Below are positions 25,146 through 34,114 of a stretch of 64,000 nucleotides of DNA, one piece after another (the first letter of the stretch is position 1; every line of letters begins with the position of its first letter). This DNA is from Bacteroidota bacterium (GTDB taxonomy: Bacteria; Bacteroidota; Bacteroidia; Chitinophagales; Chitinophagaceae), in NCBI GenBank assembly GCA_018970395.1, contig JAGWWM010000011.1, positions 1 through 64,000 of the forward strand, read 5' to 3'. The translations under genes and the position numbers were made by a program. The notes under the pieces are model-generated. The model was given only the letters and a program-made list of their open reading frames with translations, did no database searches and was not told the origin of the DNA.

Positions 25146-25676
25146 ATGGCAGAAAAAGAAATGCAACAGGAATTTCAGGAGACGACCACCGCTGAAAATG
25201 CAGCAAACAATCCAGTGGAAGCTGCTCCGGAACTGAGTGAACTGGAAAAATTGAAACTTGAACTGGAGGAAGAGAAAAAGAAATACCTATATCTTTTTGC
25301 GGAATTTGATAATTATAAGCGCCGTAATAGCAAAGAAAGATTAGAATTAATTCAAACTGCAGGTAAAGAAGTGATTCAATCGCTTTTGGAAGTTCTTGAC
25401 GATACCGATCGGGCAGAGGCAGAACTTAACAAGACAGGGCAGGAGCATACCGGGGTAAGACTGGTCTTTCATAAGTTAAGAAATATTCTACAGTCCCGCG
25501 GATTAAAAGTTATGGAAGTCAAAGGCCTTGATTTTGATGCTGACAGGCACGAAGCAATTACTGAAATTCCCGCTCCATCGGAAGATTTAGTAGGAAAAGT
25601 AATTGATGAGGTAGAAAAAGGCTATCTTCTGAATGATAAAATTATACGTTTTGCCAAAGTCGTAGTAGGCAAATAA
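25146..25676 (+). CDS. grpE: Nucleotide exchange factor GrpE
   Basis: 176 residues. An acidic N-terminal extension is followed by a long coiled coil (LEKLKLELEEEKKKYLYLFAEFDNYKRRNSKER) and the beta-domain with VKGLDFDADRHEAITEIP and KVIDEVEKGYLLNDKIIRFAKVVVGK, the GrpE signature. It releases ADP from DnaK. It is cotranscribed with dnaJ, 24 bases downstream; dnaK is separate at 14120. Confidence 0.96.
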   Translation: MAEKEMQQEFQETTTAENAANNPVEAAPELSELEKLKLELEEEKKKYLYLFAEFDNYKRRNSKERLELIQTAGKEVIQSLLEVLDDTDRAEAELNKTGQEHTGVRLVFHKLRNILQSRGLKVMEVKGLDFDADRHEAITEIPAPSEDLVGKVIDEVEKGYLLNDKIIRFAKVVVGK

Positions 25677-25700
25677 ACTTCAGGCTTATCAAACCTTACA

Positions 25701-26864
25701 ATGAAAAGAGATTTTTACGAAATATTGGGCGTGTCTAAATCTGCTTCCGCGGATGAGATAAAAAAGGCATACCGGAAGGTGGCGATGCAATATCATCCGG
25801 ATCGTAATCCGGGCGACAAGCAGGCGGAAGAAAAATTCAAAGAGGCAGCCGAAGCGTATGAAGTGTTGAGCGACAATGACAAGCGGGCGCAATATGATCG
25901 TTATGGTCATGCCGGCTTGGGCAATAACGGAAGAGGAGGATTTGGAGGCGGACAAGGCATGAATATGGAAGACATTTTCAGTCAATTTGGAGATGTTTTC
26001 GGGGAGGATATGTTCGGAAGTTTCTTTGGAGGCGGCCAGCGACGCGGAGGTGGCGGTGGCAGAGCCAGGGGAGTTCGCGGCAGTAATCTGCGGGTGCGTA
26101 TCAAGCTGAACTTTGAAGAAATCGCCAAGGGCGCCAGCAAAACCATTAAGGTAAAAAAATACGTTTCCTGCGGTACCTGTAACGGCAGCGGAGCCAAGGA
26201 TAAAAGCAGCATTCAAACCTGCGGCTCTTGTAATGGAAGCGGTCAGGTAAGAAGAGTTCAGAATACTTTTCTGGGACAAATGCAGACCGTAACCACATGC
26301 CCGAACTGTAACGGAGAAGGGACTACTATTGCTAATAAGTGCGGCAGCTGTAAAGGAGAAGGCAGGGTTTACGGGGAGGAAAATATCACGATTGACATTC
26401 CAGCCGGAGTGCAGGAAGGAATGCAACTCAGTCTATCCGGCAAAGGGAATATTGGAGAAAGAGGCGGAGGTCCGGGTGATTTAATTGTGTTGGTTGAAGA
26501 AGAAGGACACCCGCAATTACACCGCGATGGTTTGAATGTGGCGTATGATCTCCACATTTCATTCCCGGATGCAGTTTTTGGCACCCAGGTCGAAGTACCA
26601 ACCATAGACGGACGTGCTAAAATAAAAATTCCGGCCGGAACACAAAGTGGAAAAATCTTTAAACTAAAAGGAAAAGGCTTCCCGGCAGTTCAGTCTTATG
26701 AGAAAGGCGATCAGCTGGTATATGTAAACATCTGGACACCCCAAACACTGAACTCAGATGAAAAATCCATGCTCGAGAAATTACAGAGCAGCGATAATTT
26801 CCAACCGCATCCCGATAAATCGGAGAAAGGATTTTTTGAACGAATTAAGGAGATGTTTAGTTGA
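25701..26864 (+). CDS. dnaJ: Chaperone protein DnaJ
   Basis: 387 residues: J domain at 1-70 with YHPDRNPGD (HPD motif), Gly/Phe-rich linker (~75-120), a zinc-binding region with four CxxCxGxG-type repeats ([32 protein letters not shown]) at ~150-220, and the C-terminal substrate-binding domain. It stimulates DnaK ATPase. It is the last gene of the grpE-dnaJ operon. The ~290 bases that follow contain repeat units 4 and 5 and no gene. Confidence 0.97.
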   Translation: MKRDFYEILGVSKSASADEIKKAYRKVAMQYHPDRNPGDKQAEEKFKEAAEAYEVLSDNDKRAQYDRYGHAGLGNNGRGGFGGGQGMNMEDIFSQFGDVFGEDMFGSFFGGGQRRGGGGGRARGVRGSNLRVRIKLNFEEIAKGASKTIKVKKYVSCGTCNGSGAKDKSSIQTCGSCNGSGQVRRVQNTFLGQMQTVTTCPNCNGEGTTIANKCGSCKGEGRVYGEENITIDIPAGVQEGMQLSLSGKGNIGERGGGPGDLIVLVEEEGHPQLHRDGLNVAYDLHISFPDAVFGTQVEVPTIDGRAKIKIPAGTQSGKIFKLKGKGFPAVQSYEKGDQLVYVNIWTPQTLNSDEKSMLEKLQSSDNFQPHPDKSEKGFFERIKEMFS

Positions 26865-27011
26865 GGGAAGAAACTTATGAGTTGGAGGTTGTTGGTTATC
26901 TGTTATCAGTTATGGGTTTTGCGTTGAAGGGGGATTTGGGGCATAATTCTACGGATATCCTATTTAACATAATATTAATTATGCGATAAAAGATGTGAGA
27001 GAAAAAAGGAC

Positions 27012-27039
27012 GGCATATTGAGCGACAGCCAAACATCTC
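27012..27039 (+). repeat. 28-bp dispersed hairpin repeat, unit 4 (degenerate)
   Basis: A decayed copy with GCATATTGAGCG and CAAACATCTC. It faces unit 5 (27064-27091), giving the same inverted-pair arrangement as units 1 and 2. Confidence 0.55.
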
Positions 27040-27063
27040 TATATTAGAAGCATTCTCAAACAT

Positions 27064-27091
27064 GAGATCCTTCGCTTTCGCTCAGGATGAC
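27064..27091 (-). repeat. 28-bp dispersed hairpin repeat, unit 5 (inverted)
   Basis: Minus-strand copy differing from unit 1 only in the central bases; stem ATCCT/AGGAT. It lies in the dnaJ-GSCFA gap (26865-27156), which otherwise holds no gene. Confidence 0.75.
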
Positions 27092-27156
27092 GATAACTAT
27101 ATGTTTAGCGCTTAACGCAGGCTTTAAAAGACGGACTCCTAAACGCAAATCAAGAA

Positions 27157-28146
27157 CTAAATTCCTAAATTATTGAAATAAGCTAATTCATTCTCAAAAT
27201 CCAACCCCGGATGTTGCTGACATAATGCAAGCGTCTTATGATAAGATTTCTCTAAAAACTGCTTGTGCTGCGCCGAATCCGGATGAATGGGTTTATGGCG
27301 GCTTGCCGTAACGATTTCTCGAATCTTTTGATTCAATTCCCGGGTGGGTTCATCGAAGGCAAACTCAGCGAAATGATCCATCACGAAGCGCGTGGCAGCA
27401 TAATTCGGGTGCGCCAGATCAATATCGTAAAACCGGTAATCCCGTAAAACATCCACCACCAGCTCATAAGCCGGAAAATAAAACAATCGATCAAATTTAT
27501 TGACCAAGTGATGTACGGTCTCAATTAACCGAGCCTTGCTCCGGTTATTATCTATAACTCCATCTCGCAAATGCCTGACTGGACTTATAGTAAACAGTAT
27601 TTTTAATTTAGGATTGACGTGAAATAGTCGGTGAATGATATTGTCCAACCAGGAAACCTGTTCTTCTATGGAAATTAGATACTTATCAAACCATTGCGAC
27701 GGTGCTTTATGACAGTTTGCTACGAATCTATCCTCCTCTTTCAATCGGTAAACATAAGACGAACCGAGGGTAATCAACAACCAATCAGCCTCAAAAATAA
27801 ATTGATAAGCTTCTGATTGAGAATTATTTATAAGATTTAATGAATTATTTATTTCAGGATCAGAAAAGCGACTGTGATGATCCCAGCTTTGCCATAAATC
27901 GTTAAAGTATTGAAGGTCTGATTCCTGATACAGCTTCTTCTCCAAATATCCCGTTATGGACCGGCAAATACTCGCCGGTTCAAATAATATGCCGTTTGGA
28001 TTCTGAAGAACTGTAAACTTTAAGTCAGATAGCTCTTTACCGATATGTTCTGTAAAACAACTGCCGATCATCATGATCTTTTGACCATGCGTGATCGGCG
28101 TTAGCAAAGGTTTAATCTGTATGGGCGCAAGCAAATTCATCTCCAA
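27157..28146 (-). CDS. GSCFA-domain protein
   Basis: 329 residues. MMIGSCFTEHIGKELSDLKF at ~25-44 is the GSCFA signature of this Bacteroidota family, which is related to SGNH-type hydrolases; WLLITLGSSYVYR and FTISPVRHLRDGV fit further conserved blocks. No signal peptide is seen. The substrate is unknown, and esterase or acyltransferase activity is inferred from fold only. It lies 3 bases after the GH13 lipoprotein gene in a minus-strand operon with a cysteine desulfurase gene. Confidence 0.85.
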   Translation of the reverse strand: MEMNLLAPIQIKPLLTPITHGQKIMMIGSCFTEHIGKELSDLKFTVLQNPNGILFEPASICRSITGYLEKKLYQESDLQYFNDLWQSWDHHSRFSDPEINNSLNLINNSQSEAYQFIFEADWLLITLGSSYVYRLKEEDRFVANCHKAPSQWFDKYLISIEEQVSWLDNIIHRLFHVNPKLKILFTISPVRHLRDGVIDNNRSKARLIETVHHLVNKFDRLFYFPAYELVVDVLRDYRFYDIDLAHPNYAATRFVMDHFAEFAFDEPTRELNQKIREIVTASRHKPIHPDSAQHKQFLEKSYHKTLALCQQHPGLDFENELAYFNNLGI

Positions 28147-28149
28147 TAT

Positions 28150-29517
28150 TTATTCCAAACTATAAACCGTATAACCCCATTCAGGTAATGTAAATTGCTG
28201 ATTATCTTTTATTTCCTCTTGTTTATTGGAAAATAAGTTGAAGTATTTCCCGGCTATTTTTTCTGCTAAAGTAAAATATTGAACTTTGGCTGAGAGATTT
28301 AAGAGAATCAATACTTTCTTTCCATTTTTTTCTTTTTGAAAGCAATAAACTGCATCATCCTTATCAGAATTCAGTTTGGTGTAAACCGCATCTGCCGCTA
28401 AAGCCGGATTTTTCTTTCTAAGGTTCAGCAAGGCTTTATAAAAATCAGCCCTGGCGTAATTTTTAAACTGAATGGTATCCTTGTAAAAAAAGGATAAAGA
28501 ATCTAAGAATGGTTCCTCTTGTCCACTGTAAATCAATGGAATAGAATTTTTCCAAGTGTGAGTAAGTACGGCAAATGGCGCATGCACTGCCCCGGGCATA
28601 GTGGCATAATCCGCTTTATTCCAGGTATTTTCATCGTGGTTGCTGGTAAAATACATTTTGAATGCGCCGGGCGGATAGGTTTCATCCATTTTTCTCAAAA
28701 CGGTATCCAAAACCCTGGCACTTGCCTCTCCTTTTGCCACTTTCTTCATCTGAGCAAAAGCATCCCAGGCATAGCTCAACTGAAAACCGGCATCATGGAT
28801 CCAGGCAATGTCCGCTTCTGCTAAAAGAATGATGTCTGACTTGGTCTTTTTCAGTTCTGCAGTGGCTTTTTGCCAGAAAAGTCGGGGTACTTCTGCCGCC
28901 ACATCACATCTGAAACCGTCAATTCCGGTCTCTTTCACCCAAAACTTCATAGAATTGATCATGCTGTCGTGCAATATTGGATTCCAGTAATTCAGGTCGC
29001 GGGTATCACTCCAGTCGAAAGCGAATTTCAATTTGCCATCAGCTCCCTTGATATAAAAATCAGGATTGCTTTTAATCCAGCGATTGTCGGCGCCTGTGTG
29101 GTTGGCCACCCAGTCAATGATTACTTTCATTCCCATCCCCTGGGCTTCTTTCACCAGCTTTTTCCAGTCTTCTATTGTGCCGAACTCTGGATTCACTGCG
29201 GTGTAATCAGCGACGGCATAATAACTCCCCAGCACGCCTTTCCTATCTTCTATACTAATGGGGGTGATGGGCATAAACCATAAAATATCCACCCCCATTT
29301 CTTTGAGTCTGGGCAAGGACTTGGCAAAAGCCTGAAAAGTACCTTCAGGTGTGTATTGGCGAACATTCACCTCGTAGATATTGGATTGCAGTAAATTTTC
29401 CGGTAATCCTTGATTAGCGGCACTCGCTGCCGTTTTTTGTTCAGGAGCCTTACAGGCAAATAAATGGATAACTGAGAGAAAGAGTATTCCCCAGACTGCT
29501 TTAGATTTAATTGTCAT
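28150..29517 (-). CDS. GH13 alpha-amylase-family lipoprotein
   Basis: 455 residues from the ATG at 29517 (MTIKSKAVWG). The signal peptide ends in HLFAC, a lipobox. An earlier in-frame ATG would overlap the desulfurase gene and spoil the signal peptide. GH13 motifs: VDILWFMPITPIS, DWVANHTG, the nucleophile Asp in GIDGFRCDVA, the acid Glu in LLAEAD, and the third acid in FTSNHDENTW. It is anchored on the envelope and probably hydrolyses alpha-1,4-glucans or maltodextrins. Glycogen synthase is encoded 5.5 kb away on the same strand. Confidence 0.9.
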   Translation of the reverse strand: MTIKSKAVWGILFLSVIHLFACKAPEQKTAASAANQGLPENLLQSNIYEVNVRQYTPEGTFQAFAKSLPRLKEMGVDILWFMPITPISIEDRKGVLGSYYAVADYTAVNPEFGTIEDWKKLVKEAQGMGMKVIIDWVANHTGADNRWIKSNPDFYIKGADGKLKFAFDWSDTRDLNYWNPILHDSMINSMKFWVKETGIDGFRCDVAAEVPRLFWQKATAELKKTKSDIILLAEADIAWIHDAGFQLSYAWDAFAQMKKVAKGEASARVLDTVLRKMDETYPPGAFKMYFTSNHDENTWNKADYATMPGAVHAPFAVLTHTWKNSIPLIYSGQEEPFLDSLSFFYKDTIQFKNYARADFYKALLNLRKKNPALAADAVYTKLNSDKDDAVYCFQKEKNGKKVLILLNLSAKVQYFTLAEKIAGKYFNLFSNKQEEIKDNQQFTLPEWGYTVYSLE

Positions 29518-29548
29518 ATTGTATGTAATTGATTGTTTGAGGGTAAAG

Positions 29549-30679
29549 TTAGGCATGTCGCTTCAATTCCTGAATGACCCGAACAATTTCTTCCTTCGTA
29601 TTGTGCTTACTGAACGAAAACCGAACCGGAATGATTTCCTTTCCGGGGTGAATAGTTTCGATGACATGTGAGCCTTTGGCAGCGCCACTGGTACAGGCAC
29701 TTCCGCCTGAAACACAGATACCCGCCATATCCAGATTCATCAGCAGCATTTCCGTTTTTTCGTTTTTGGGGAAACCAACATTCAAAACGGTATCGTTTGA
29801 AAATCCGGTTGGATCACCGTTGATGATGAGTTGAGGGAAATTTTGCTGAAGTGCTTCCAGCATAAATAATTTAAGCTCTCTTAAATATTGTCCAACCGTT
29901 TCCATGGAAGCGGTAGCTAATTCCAGCGCCTTGGCAAAGCCGACTATTCCATAGAGGTTTTCGGTTCCGGCGCGCATATTGCGTTCTTGTCCACCCCCCA
30001 TCATGAAGGGGTGAATTCGGATATTTTCATTCACATACAGAAGCCCCACTCCTTTGGGACCGTAAAATTTATGCGCTGATCCGGTGATAAAATGAACCGG
30101 CGTATTCCGAAGATCGAATGGAAAATGTCCAACCGTTTGTACCGTATCGGAGTGAAAAATTGCCCCATATCGGTTGCAGATCTCTCCTACTTCATGCAGA
30201 CTGATTTTATTGCCTATTTCATTGTTGGCATGAATCAGACTGACCAGCACTTTTTGAGGAGAAATTTGTTGAAGCTGATATTCTAAATCTGCCAGATCAA
30301 TATGTCCTTTCTCTTTCAGCTTCACATAGTTGACTGTTGCTTCTTTCTTTTTTTCCAGGTACTCAATTGGATGAAGCGTAGCATGGTGTTCGATGGCAGA
30401 GGTGATAATGTGAGTACAGCCCAAATCTCTGACAGCGCCAAAAATGGCAGTGTTAGAACTTTCCGTTCCGCCGCTGGTGAAGAATATTTCAGCCGGGTGG
30501 GCATTCAATATTTTTGCTACTGATTTACGTGCATTTTCAATGGCGAGTCGGGTCTCTCTTCCGTAGGAATAGATGGTGGAGGGATTGCCGAATTTGTCCT
30601 GCATATACGGCATCATCGCATCCAGTACTATTGGATCCAAGGGGGTAGTTGCCGCATTATCTAGATAAATTCTTTGCAT
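29549..30679 (-). CDS. Cysteine desulfurase (NifS/IscS family)
   Basis: 376 residues. Start MQRIYLDNAATTPLDP; the PLP lysine is in TGSAHKFYGPKGVGLLY and the catalytic Cys in SGGSACTSGAAKGSHV, with the short class I loop of NifS/IscS rather than SufS. It supplies persulfide sulfur for Fe-S clusters or tRNA thiolation. No iscU or thiI is adjacent. A minus-strand TATCTTTG box (30702-30709) lies 23 bases upstream. It heads the operon with the GH13 and GSCFA genes. Confidence 0.93.
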   Translation of the reverse strand: MQRIYLDNAATTPLDPIVLDAMMPYMQDKFGNPSTIYSYGRETRLAIENARKSVAKILNAHPAEIFFTSGGTESSNTAIFGAVRDLGCTHIITSAIEHHATLHPIEYLEKKKEATVNYVKLKEKGHIDLADLEYQLQQISPQKVLVSLIHANNEIGNKISLHEVGEICNRYGAIFHSDTVQTVGHFPFDLRNTPVHFITGSAHKFYGPKGVGLLYVNENIRIHPFMMGGGQERNMRAGTENLYGIVGFAKALELATASMETVGQYLRELKLFMLEALQQNFPQLIINGDPTGFSNDTVLNVGFPKNEKTEMLLMNLDMAGICVSGGSACTSGAAKGSHVIETIHPGKEIIPVRFSFSKHNTKEEIVRVIQELKRHA

Positions 30680-30701
30680 CTGAGCACTTGAAAATCAGTT
30701 G

Positions 30702-30709
30702 CAAAGATA
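30702..30709 (-). promoter_or_regulatory. -7 box (TATCTTTG) of the cysteine desulfurase operon
   Basis: Minus-strand TATCTTTG between the Fic gene stop and the desulfurase ATG. No -33 TTG was seen at the expected distance. Confidence 0.5.
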
Positions 30710-30715
30710 CATTTG

Positions 30716-31843
30716 TTAGGAAGAGATTTTGGGTATTCTTATGCCTTTGGGGCTGGCAATACAATAATTGGTTTTCTTTCCGCTGTCTTCAACAGATAGC
30801 ATATTTTTGGCAACCAAATCCTGCAAATCTCTTAAAGCAGTATCGGTTGAACATTTTGCAAGCTTAGCATAAGCAGAGGTTCGTAAAAAAGCATTTTTTT
30901 TATCGTAGTTATCGTATAAATAATTGATCACAAGCCTTTGTCTTTCATTGATTTTTATCAATTTATAGCTGTCCCAAAACTTCGCTTTATCCAAAATAAT
31001 TTCCAGATTCTGTTCACTTGCTAGCAGTGCTCTTTCAAAACAACCCAAAAACCATTCTAAATAAACGGTAATGTCTTGTGTACCTTTTTGTGCCTGTTCG
31101 ATGATGTTGTTATAGCGCTTATGTTCTTTGAAAATTTGGTTGGACAGGCTGTAAAACCGAATCTTGCTGCCATCGCTTTTTGCAAGCAACATATCTAAAA
31201 TAGCGCGACCTATTCTTCCGTTTCCATCATCAAAAGGATGTATCGTAACAAACCAAAAATGCGCGATCATGGATTTGAGGACTAAATCCAACCGGCTTTC
31301 AGCATTCATCCATTTTAAAAACTGTTTCATTTCAGCTGCAACTCTTTCAGCCGATGGTGCTTCAAAATGAATTTTTTCTCTGCCAAAAATCCCTGATACA
31401 ACTTTCATTCCGCCCGAACGGTATTTTGCAACATCAATCTGCTGATGCCCACTATAACCTGATTGAAATAAAGAATGATGCCATCCTAAAAGCCTTTTTT
31501 CAGTAAAAGGAGTTTTAAAATTTTGTGTGGCATCCAGAATAACATCAACAATTCCATCAACATTTCTGGGTGTTTTCACGAATGCGGCATTCTCAATCCC
31601 CATTTTACGAGCAATGGATGAACGAACCAATTCAGGATTCAAAAATTCCCCTTCAATTCTCGATGTATCGACTACTTCAAGTATTAGGGACTCAAGGGTA
31701 GCATTTTCAATAAACTCGAAGCCTAAACTTTCCATACGACCCAACAGACGACCTTGTAAATGTCTTACCGAAGCCAGAATGGGTGATATTAATTGATCAT
31801 CCCAATAAAAATCAGTCCAGTCTTTTTTTTCGTGTATGTACAT
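30716..31843 (-). CDS. Fic family protein (AMPylator-like) with N-terminal DUF4172
   Basis: 375 residues. The N-terminal ~80 residues (MYIHEKKDWTDFYWDDQLISP, HLQGRLLGRMESLG) fit DUF4172. Residues 60-65, TSRIEG, match the inhibitory motif (S/T)xxxE(G/N) of class II Fic proteins, so the enzyme is probably self-inhibited. The catalytic motif HPFDDGNGRIGR (~198-209) is intact, with a winged-helix-like C-terminus. Fic enzymes transfer AMP to target hydroxyls; the target is unknown. Inverted TGCGGT/ACCGCA half-sites lie directly upstream. No separate antitoxin gene is seen. Confidence 0.9.
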   Translation of the reverse strand: MYIHEKKDWTDFYWDDQLISPILASVRHLQGRLLGRMESLGFEFIENATLESLILEVVDTSRIEGEFLNPELVRSSIARKMGIENAAFVKTPRNVDGIVDVILDATQNFKTPFTEKRLLGWHHSLFQSGYSGHQQIDVAKYRSGGMKVVSGIFGREKIHFEAPSAERVAAEMKQFLKWMNAESRLDLVLKSMIAHFWFVTIHPFDDGNGRIGRAILDMLLAKSDGSKIRFYSLSNQIFKEHKRYNNIIEQAQKGTQDITVYLEWFLGCFERALLASEQNLEIILDKAKFWDSYKLIKINERQRLVINYLYDNYDKKNAFLRTSAYAKLAKCSTDTALRDLQDLVAKNMLSVEDSGKKTNYCIASPKGIRIPKISS

Positions 31844-31851
31844 AATTTACC

Positions 31852-31891
31852 ACCGCAGAATGTGCGGTAAAAATAGGTAATTTTCACCGCA
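31852..31891 (-). promoter_or_regulatory. Candidate operator of the fic gene
   Basis: ACCGCA (31852-31857) and TGCGGT (31863-31868) form a 6-bp inverted repeat with 5-base spacer, beginning 9 bases before the fic start. A third half-site ACCGCA lies at 31886-31891. The spacing suggests a dimeric repressor, perhaps the Fic protein's own C-terminal domain. The rest of the 261-base gap to 32104 holds only short repeats. Confidence 0.45.
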
Positions 31892-32104
31892 AAAAAAAAG
31901 AGCTAACCGAATGGTGGTAAACCGATAACAACTAACCAAAAAATTCTAAAACACCCCCCACTCGCCCTGGTTTTTTGTTGTGCATTATATCCTCCCCTTT
32001 AATCTCCTCCTAAAGGAGTGGGAAAAGACATAAATTATCTCTCAACCCTAAACTCCTAAACTCCTAAACGGCTCAACGAATCAACAAATAAACGAATGAA
32101 CAAT

Positions 32105-33475
32105 TCACCCCATCAGTCCCTTCACCCGATCCACCAGCTGCTGCGCTTCGGTTAATTCTAATGCTTCGGCATAAATTCTTACAATGGGTTCGGTATTGCT
32201 GGCACGCAGATGCACCCAGGTATTTTCAAAATCCATTTTGAGTCCGTCTATGGTATTGATGCTTGCTTCGGGAAATGCAGCTTCTACTTTTTTAAGGATG
32301 GATTGCAGATCAGTTCCGGAAGCTAAGATCACTTTATCCTTCACCATTTTGTAATCGGGGTAGGTTTTTCTTAACGCAGAAACAGATAATCCGGTTGCTG
32401 CCAGATGAGAAAGGAACAAAGCAACGCCTATCAACGCGTCTCTTCCATAATGCAATTGCGGATCAATGATGCCGCCATTGCCTTCCCCACCTATTACGGC
32501 ATTGACTTCTTTCATTTTGGTTACCACATTCACCTCCCCTACTGCACTGGCATAATAGTGCCCTCCATATTTCAGGGTGATATCACGTAGTGCGCGGGTG
32601 GAAGAAAGATTGGAAACGGTTGAGCCTGGTTTGTGTTTCAAAATATAATCCGCTACTGCTACCAATGTGTATTCTTCTCCAAATAAAGTGCCGTCTTCTG
32701 ATACAAAACAGAGTCTGTCCACATCCGGATCTACGGCAATACCTAAATCTGCTTTTTCTCCCACTACCCTGCTGCATAACTCCGTGAGATGTTCTGCCAG
32801 GGGCTCCGGATTATGGGCAAAATTGCCGTGCATCTCCTCATTCAAAACAATAACATCAGTTACACCAAGCGATTTCAAAAGTGCTGGCACCGCAAAAGCG
32901 CCGGAGCTGTTGATTGCATCCACTACGACTTTGAAATTTTTCTTTTCAACAGCGGATTTATTTACAAAAGGATGCGCCAATATGGCATAAATGTGTTTTT
33001 GCAAACTGTTATCATTCTGCTGAATGGCTCCTAAATCATCAACTGATGTAAATGTTATTTTTTCATTTTCCGCCAGCGCCAGCACCTGCTTCCCTTCTTC
33101 GGCGGAAATAAATTCTCCTTTCTCATTCAATAATTTCAACGCATTCCATTCTTTCGGATTGTGAGAGGCGGTTAGAATAATGCCACCCGCTGCGTTTTCA
33201 AAAACCACTGCCATCTCAACAGTGGGTGTCGTACTCAATCCCAAATCAATTACATGCGCACCTAATCCTACCAGCGTTTGAGATACCAGCTGACTTACCA
33301 TGGCGCCACTCATGCGTGCATCACGTCCTATAACTATTTTATTGCCTTTGTTTTTTTGAAGGATAATACTGCCGTAAGCCGCCGCAAATTTTACAATATC
33401 TATTGGGGTAAGGTTATTCCCCGGCTCGCCGCCAATCGTGCCGCGGATACCGGAAATGGATTTCATTAATGCCAT
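32105..33475 (-). CDS. glmM: Phosphohexomutase, probably phosphoglucosamine mutase
   Basis: 456 residues from the ATG at 33475 (MALMKSISGIRGTIGG); an ATG three codons later is possible, and the longer frame is outside the family. The active-site loop ILTASHNPKEWNALK carries the phospho-Ser; the metal-binding DPDVDRLCFV and sugar-binding GGEGNGGI motifs are present. The family includes GlmM, PMM and PGM; GlmM is the usual label for this form in Bacteroidota, making GlcN-1-P for peptidoglycan and lipid A. The substrate assignment is inferred. Confidence 0.8.
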   Translation of the reverse strand: MALMKSISGIRGTIGGEPGNNLTPIDIVKFAAAYGSIILQKNKGNKIVIGRDARMSGAMVSQLVSQTLVGLGAHVIDLGLSTTPTVEMAVVFENAAGGIILTASHNPKEWNALKLLNEKGEFISAEEGKQVLALAENEKITFTSVDDLGAIQQNDNSLQKHIYAILAHPFVNKSAVEKKNFKVVVDAINSSGAFAVPALLKSLGVTDVIVLNEEMHGNFAHNPEPLAEHLTELCSRVVGEKADLGIAVDPDVDRLCFVSEDGTLFGEEYTLVAVADYILKHKPGSTVSNLSSTRALRDITLKYGGHYYASAVGEVNVVTKMKEVNAVIGGEGNGGIIDPQLHYGRDALIGVALFLSHLAATGLSVSALRKTYPDYKMVKDKVILASGTDLQSILKKVEAAFPEASINTIDGLKMDFENTWVHLRASNTEPIVRIYAEALELTEAQQLVDRVKGLMG

Positions 33476-33528
33476 GAGAAAAAATTTTTGCGAAATTAAC
33501 GCATGCAAATGGCAATACAACCCCTGGG

Positions 33529-34056
33529 CTACAAACTTGTCTTTACCAAATATCTTTTAAGCCAGCTGTCTTTCAGGGGAATCATCCATTCTCGGAGTAG
33601 TTTGATTTTGGTATCGGCCAGATTATTGAAATAAAGCGTATCCTGGGTAATGAATTGATGTTCCAATGCATAGGGAACTTGTGACAAAGGAAGTGTTTGT
33701 ACTTTATTATTATGCCAGAAAGCCAGTAACTGTCGGTCGAGCAATTGAATGTTAAATGTTTTTTCTAGTTGCTGAATGAAACGCACACTGCTGTCGGTAC
33801 TGCACCCGCTCACTCCTGATGCCGTTTCATCGGCCATGAGAATAATAAATTGACCAAAGAATAAAGTCCCGAAGCCCTTTACTTTTTTACCATGACTTTT
33901 CCACTCACTGATGAATGTATCCAGCAGGCTCTCGAGTTGCAGGGCTTCACTCATGCTGAGTAAGCGGTTGGACTGATAAATCCACACACGACTATGGTCG
34001 TCGAAATCTTCCGGGAGCAGGTAAGTGTAATCGGGAGCATGAGTATCTTGAATCAT
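33529..34056 (-). CDS. Conserved hypothetical protein (Bacteroidota family)
   Basis: 175 residues: VWIYQSNRLLSMSEALQLESLLDTFISEWKSHGKKVKGFGTLFFGQFIILMADETASGVSGCSTDSSVRFIQ is the conserved core. I recall this family from many Bacteroidota, sometimes labelled "ABC transporter ATPase", but no Walker motif is present and that label looks wrong. No signal peptide or membrane helix. Its function is unknown. A TATTTTTG box ends 4 bases before the ATG, so the mRNA is probably leaderless. Confidence 0.8.
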   Translation of the reverse strand: MIQDTHAPDYTYLLPEDFDDHSRVWIYQSNRLLSMSEALQLESLLDTFISEWKSHGKKVKGFGTLFFGQFIILMADETASGVSGCSTDSSVRFIQQLEKTFNIQLLDRQLLAFWHNNKVQTLPLSQVPYALEHQFITQDTLYFNNLADTKIKLLREWMIPLKDSWLKRYLVKTSL

Positions 34057-34060
34057 AATG

Positions 34061-34068
34061 CAAAAATA
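34061..34068 (-). promoter_or_regulatory. -7 box (TATTTTTG) with leaderless start
   Basis: Minus-strand TATTTTTG followed by CATT and then the ATG of the conserved hypothetical gene at 34056. Confidence 0.5.
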
Positions 34069-34114
34069 TAATAAAGTTCAGAGGAAGCATTAGTGGAAAC
34101 CGTTGAAGCTAAGT

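Noticed and set aside
25689-26426. A 245-codon minus-strand ORF antisense to dnaJ
   Set aside because: Shadow frame of a well-supported gene; its low-complexity Ser/Ala/Leu content mirrors the Gly-rich repeats of DnaJ.
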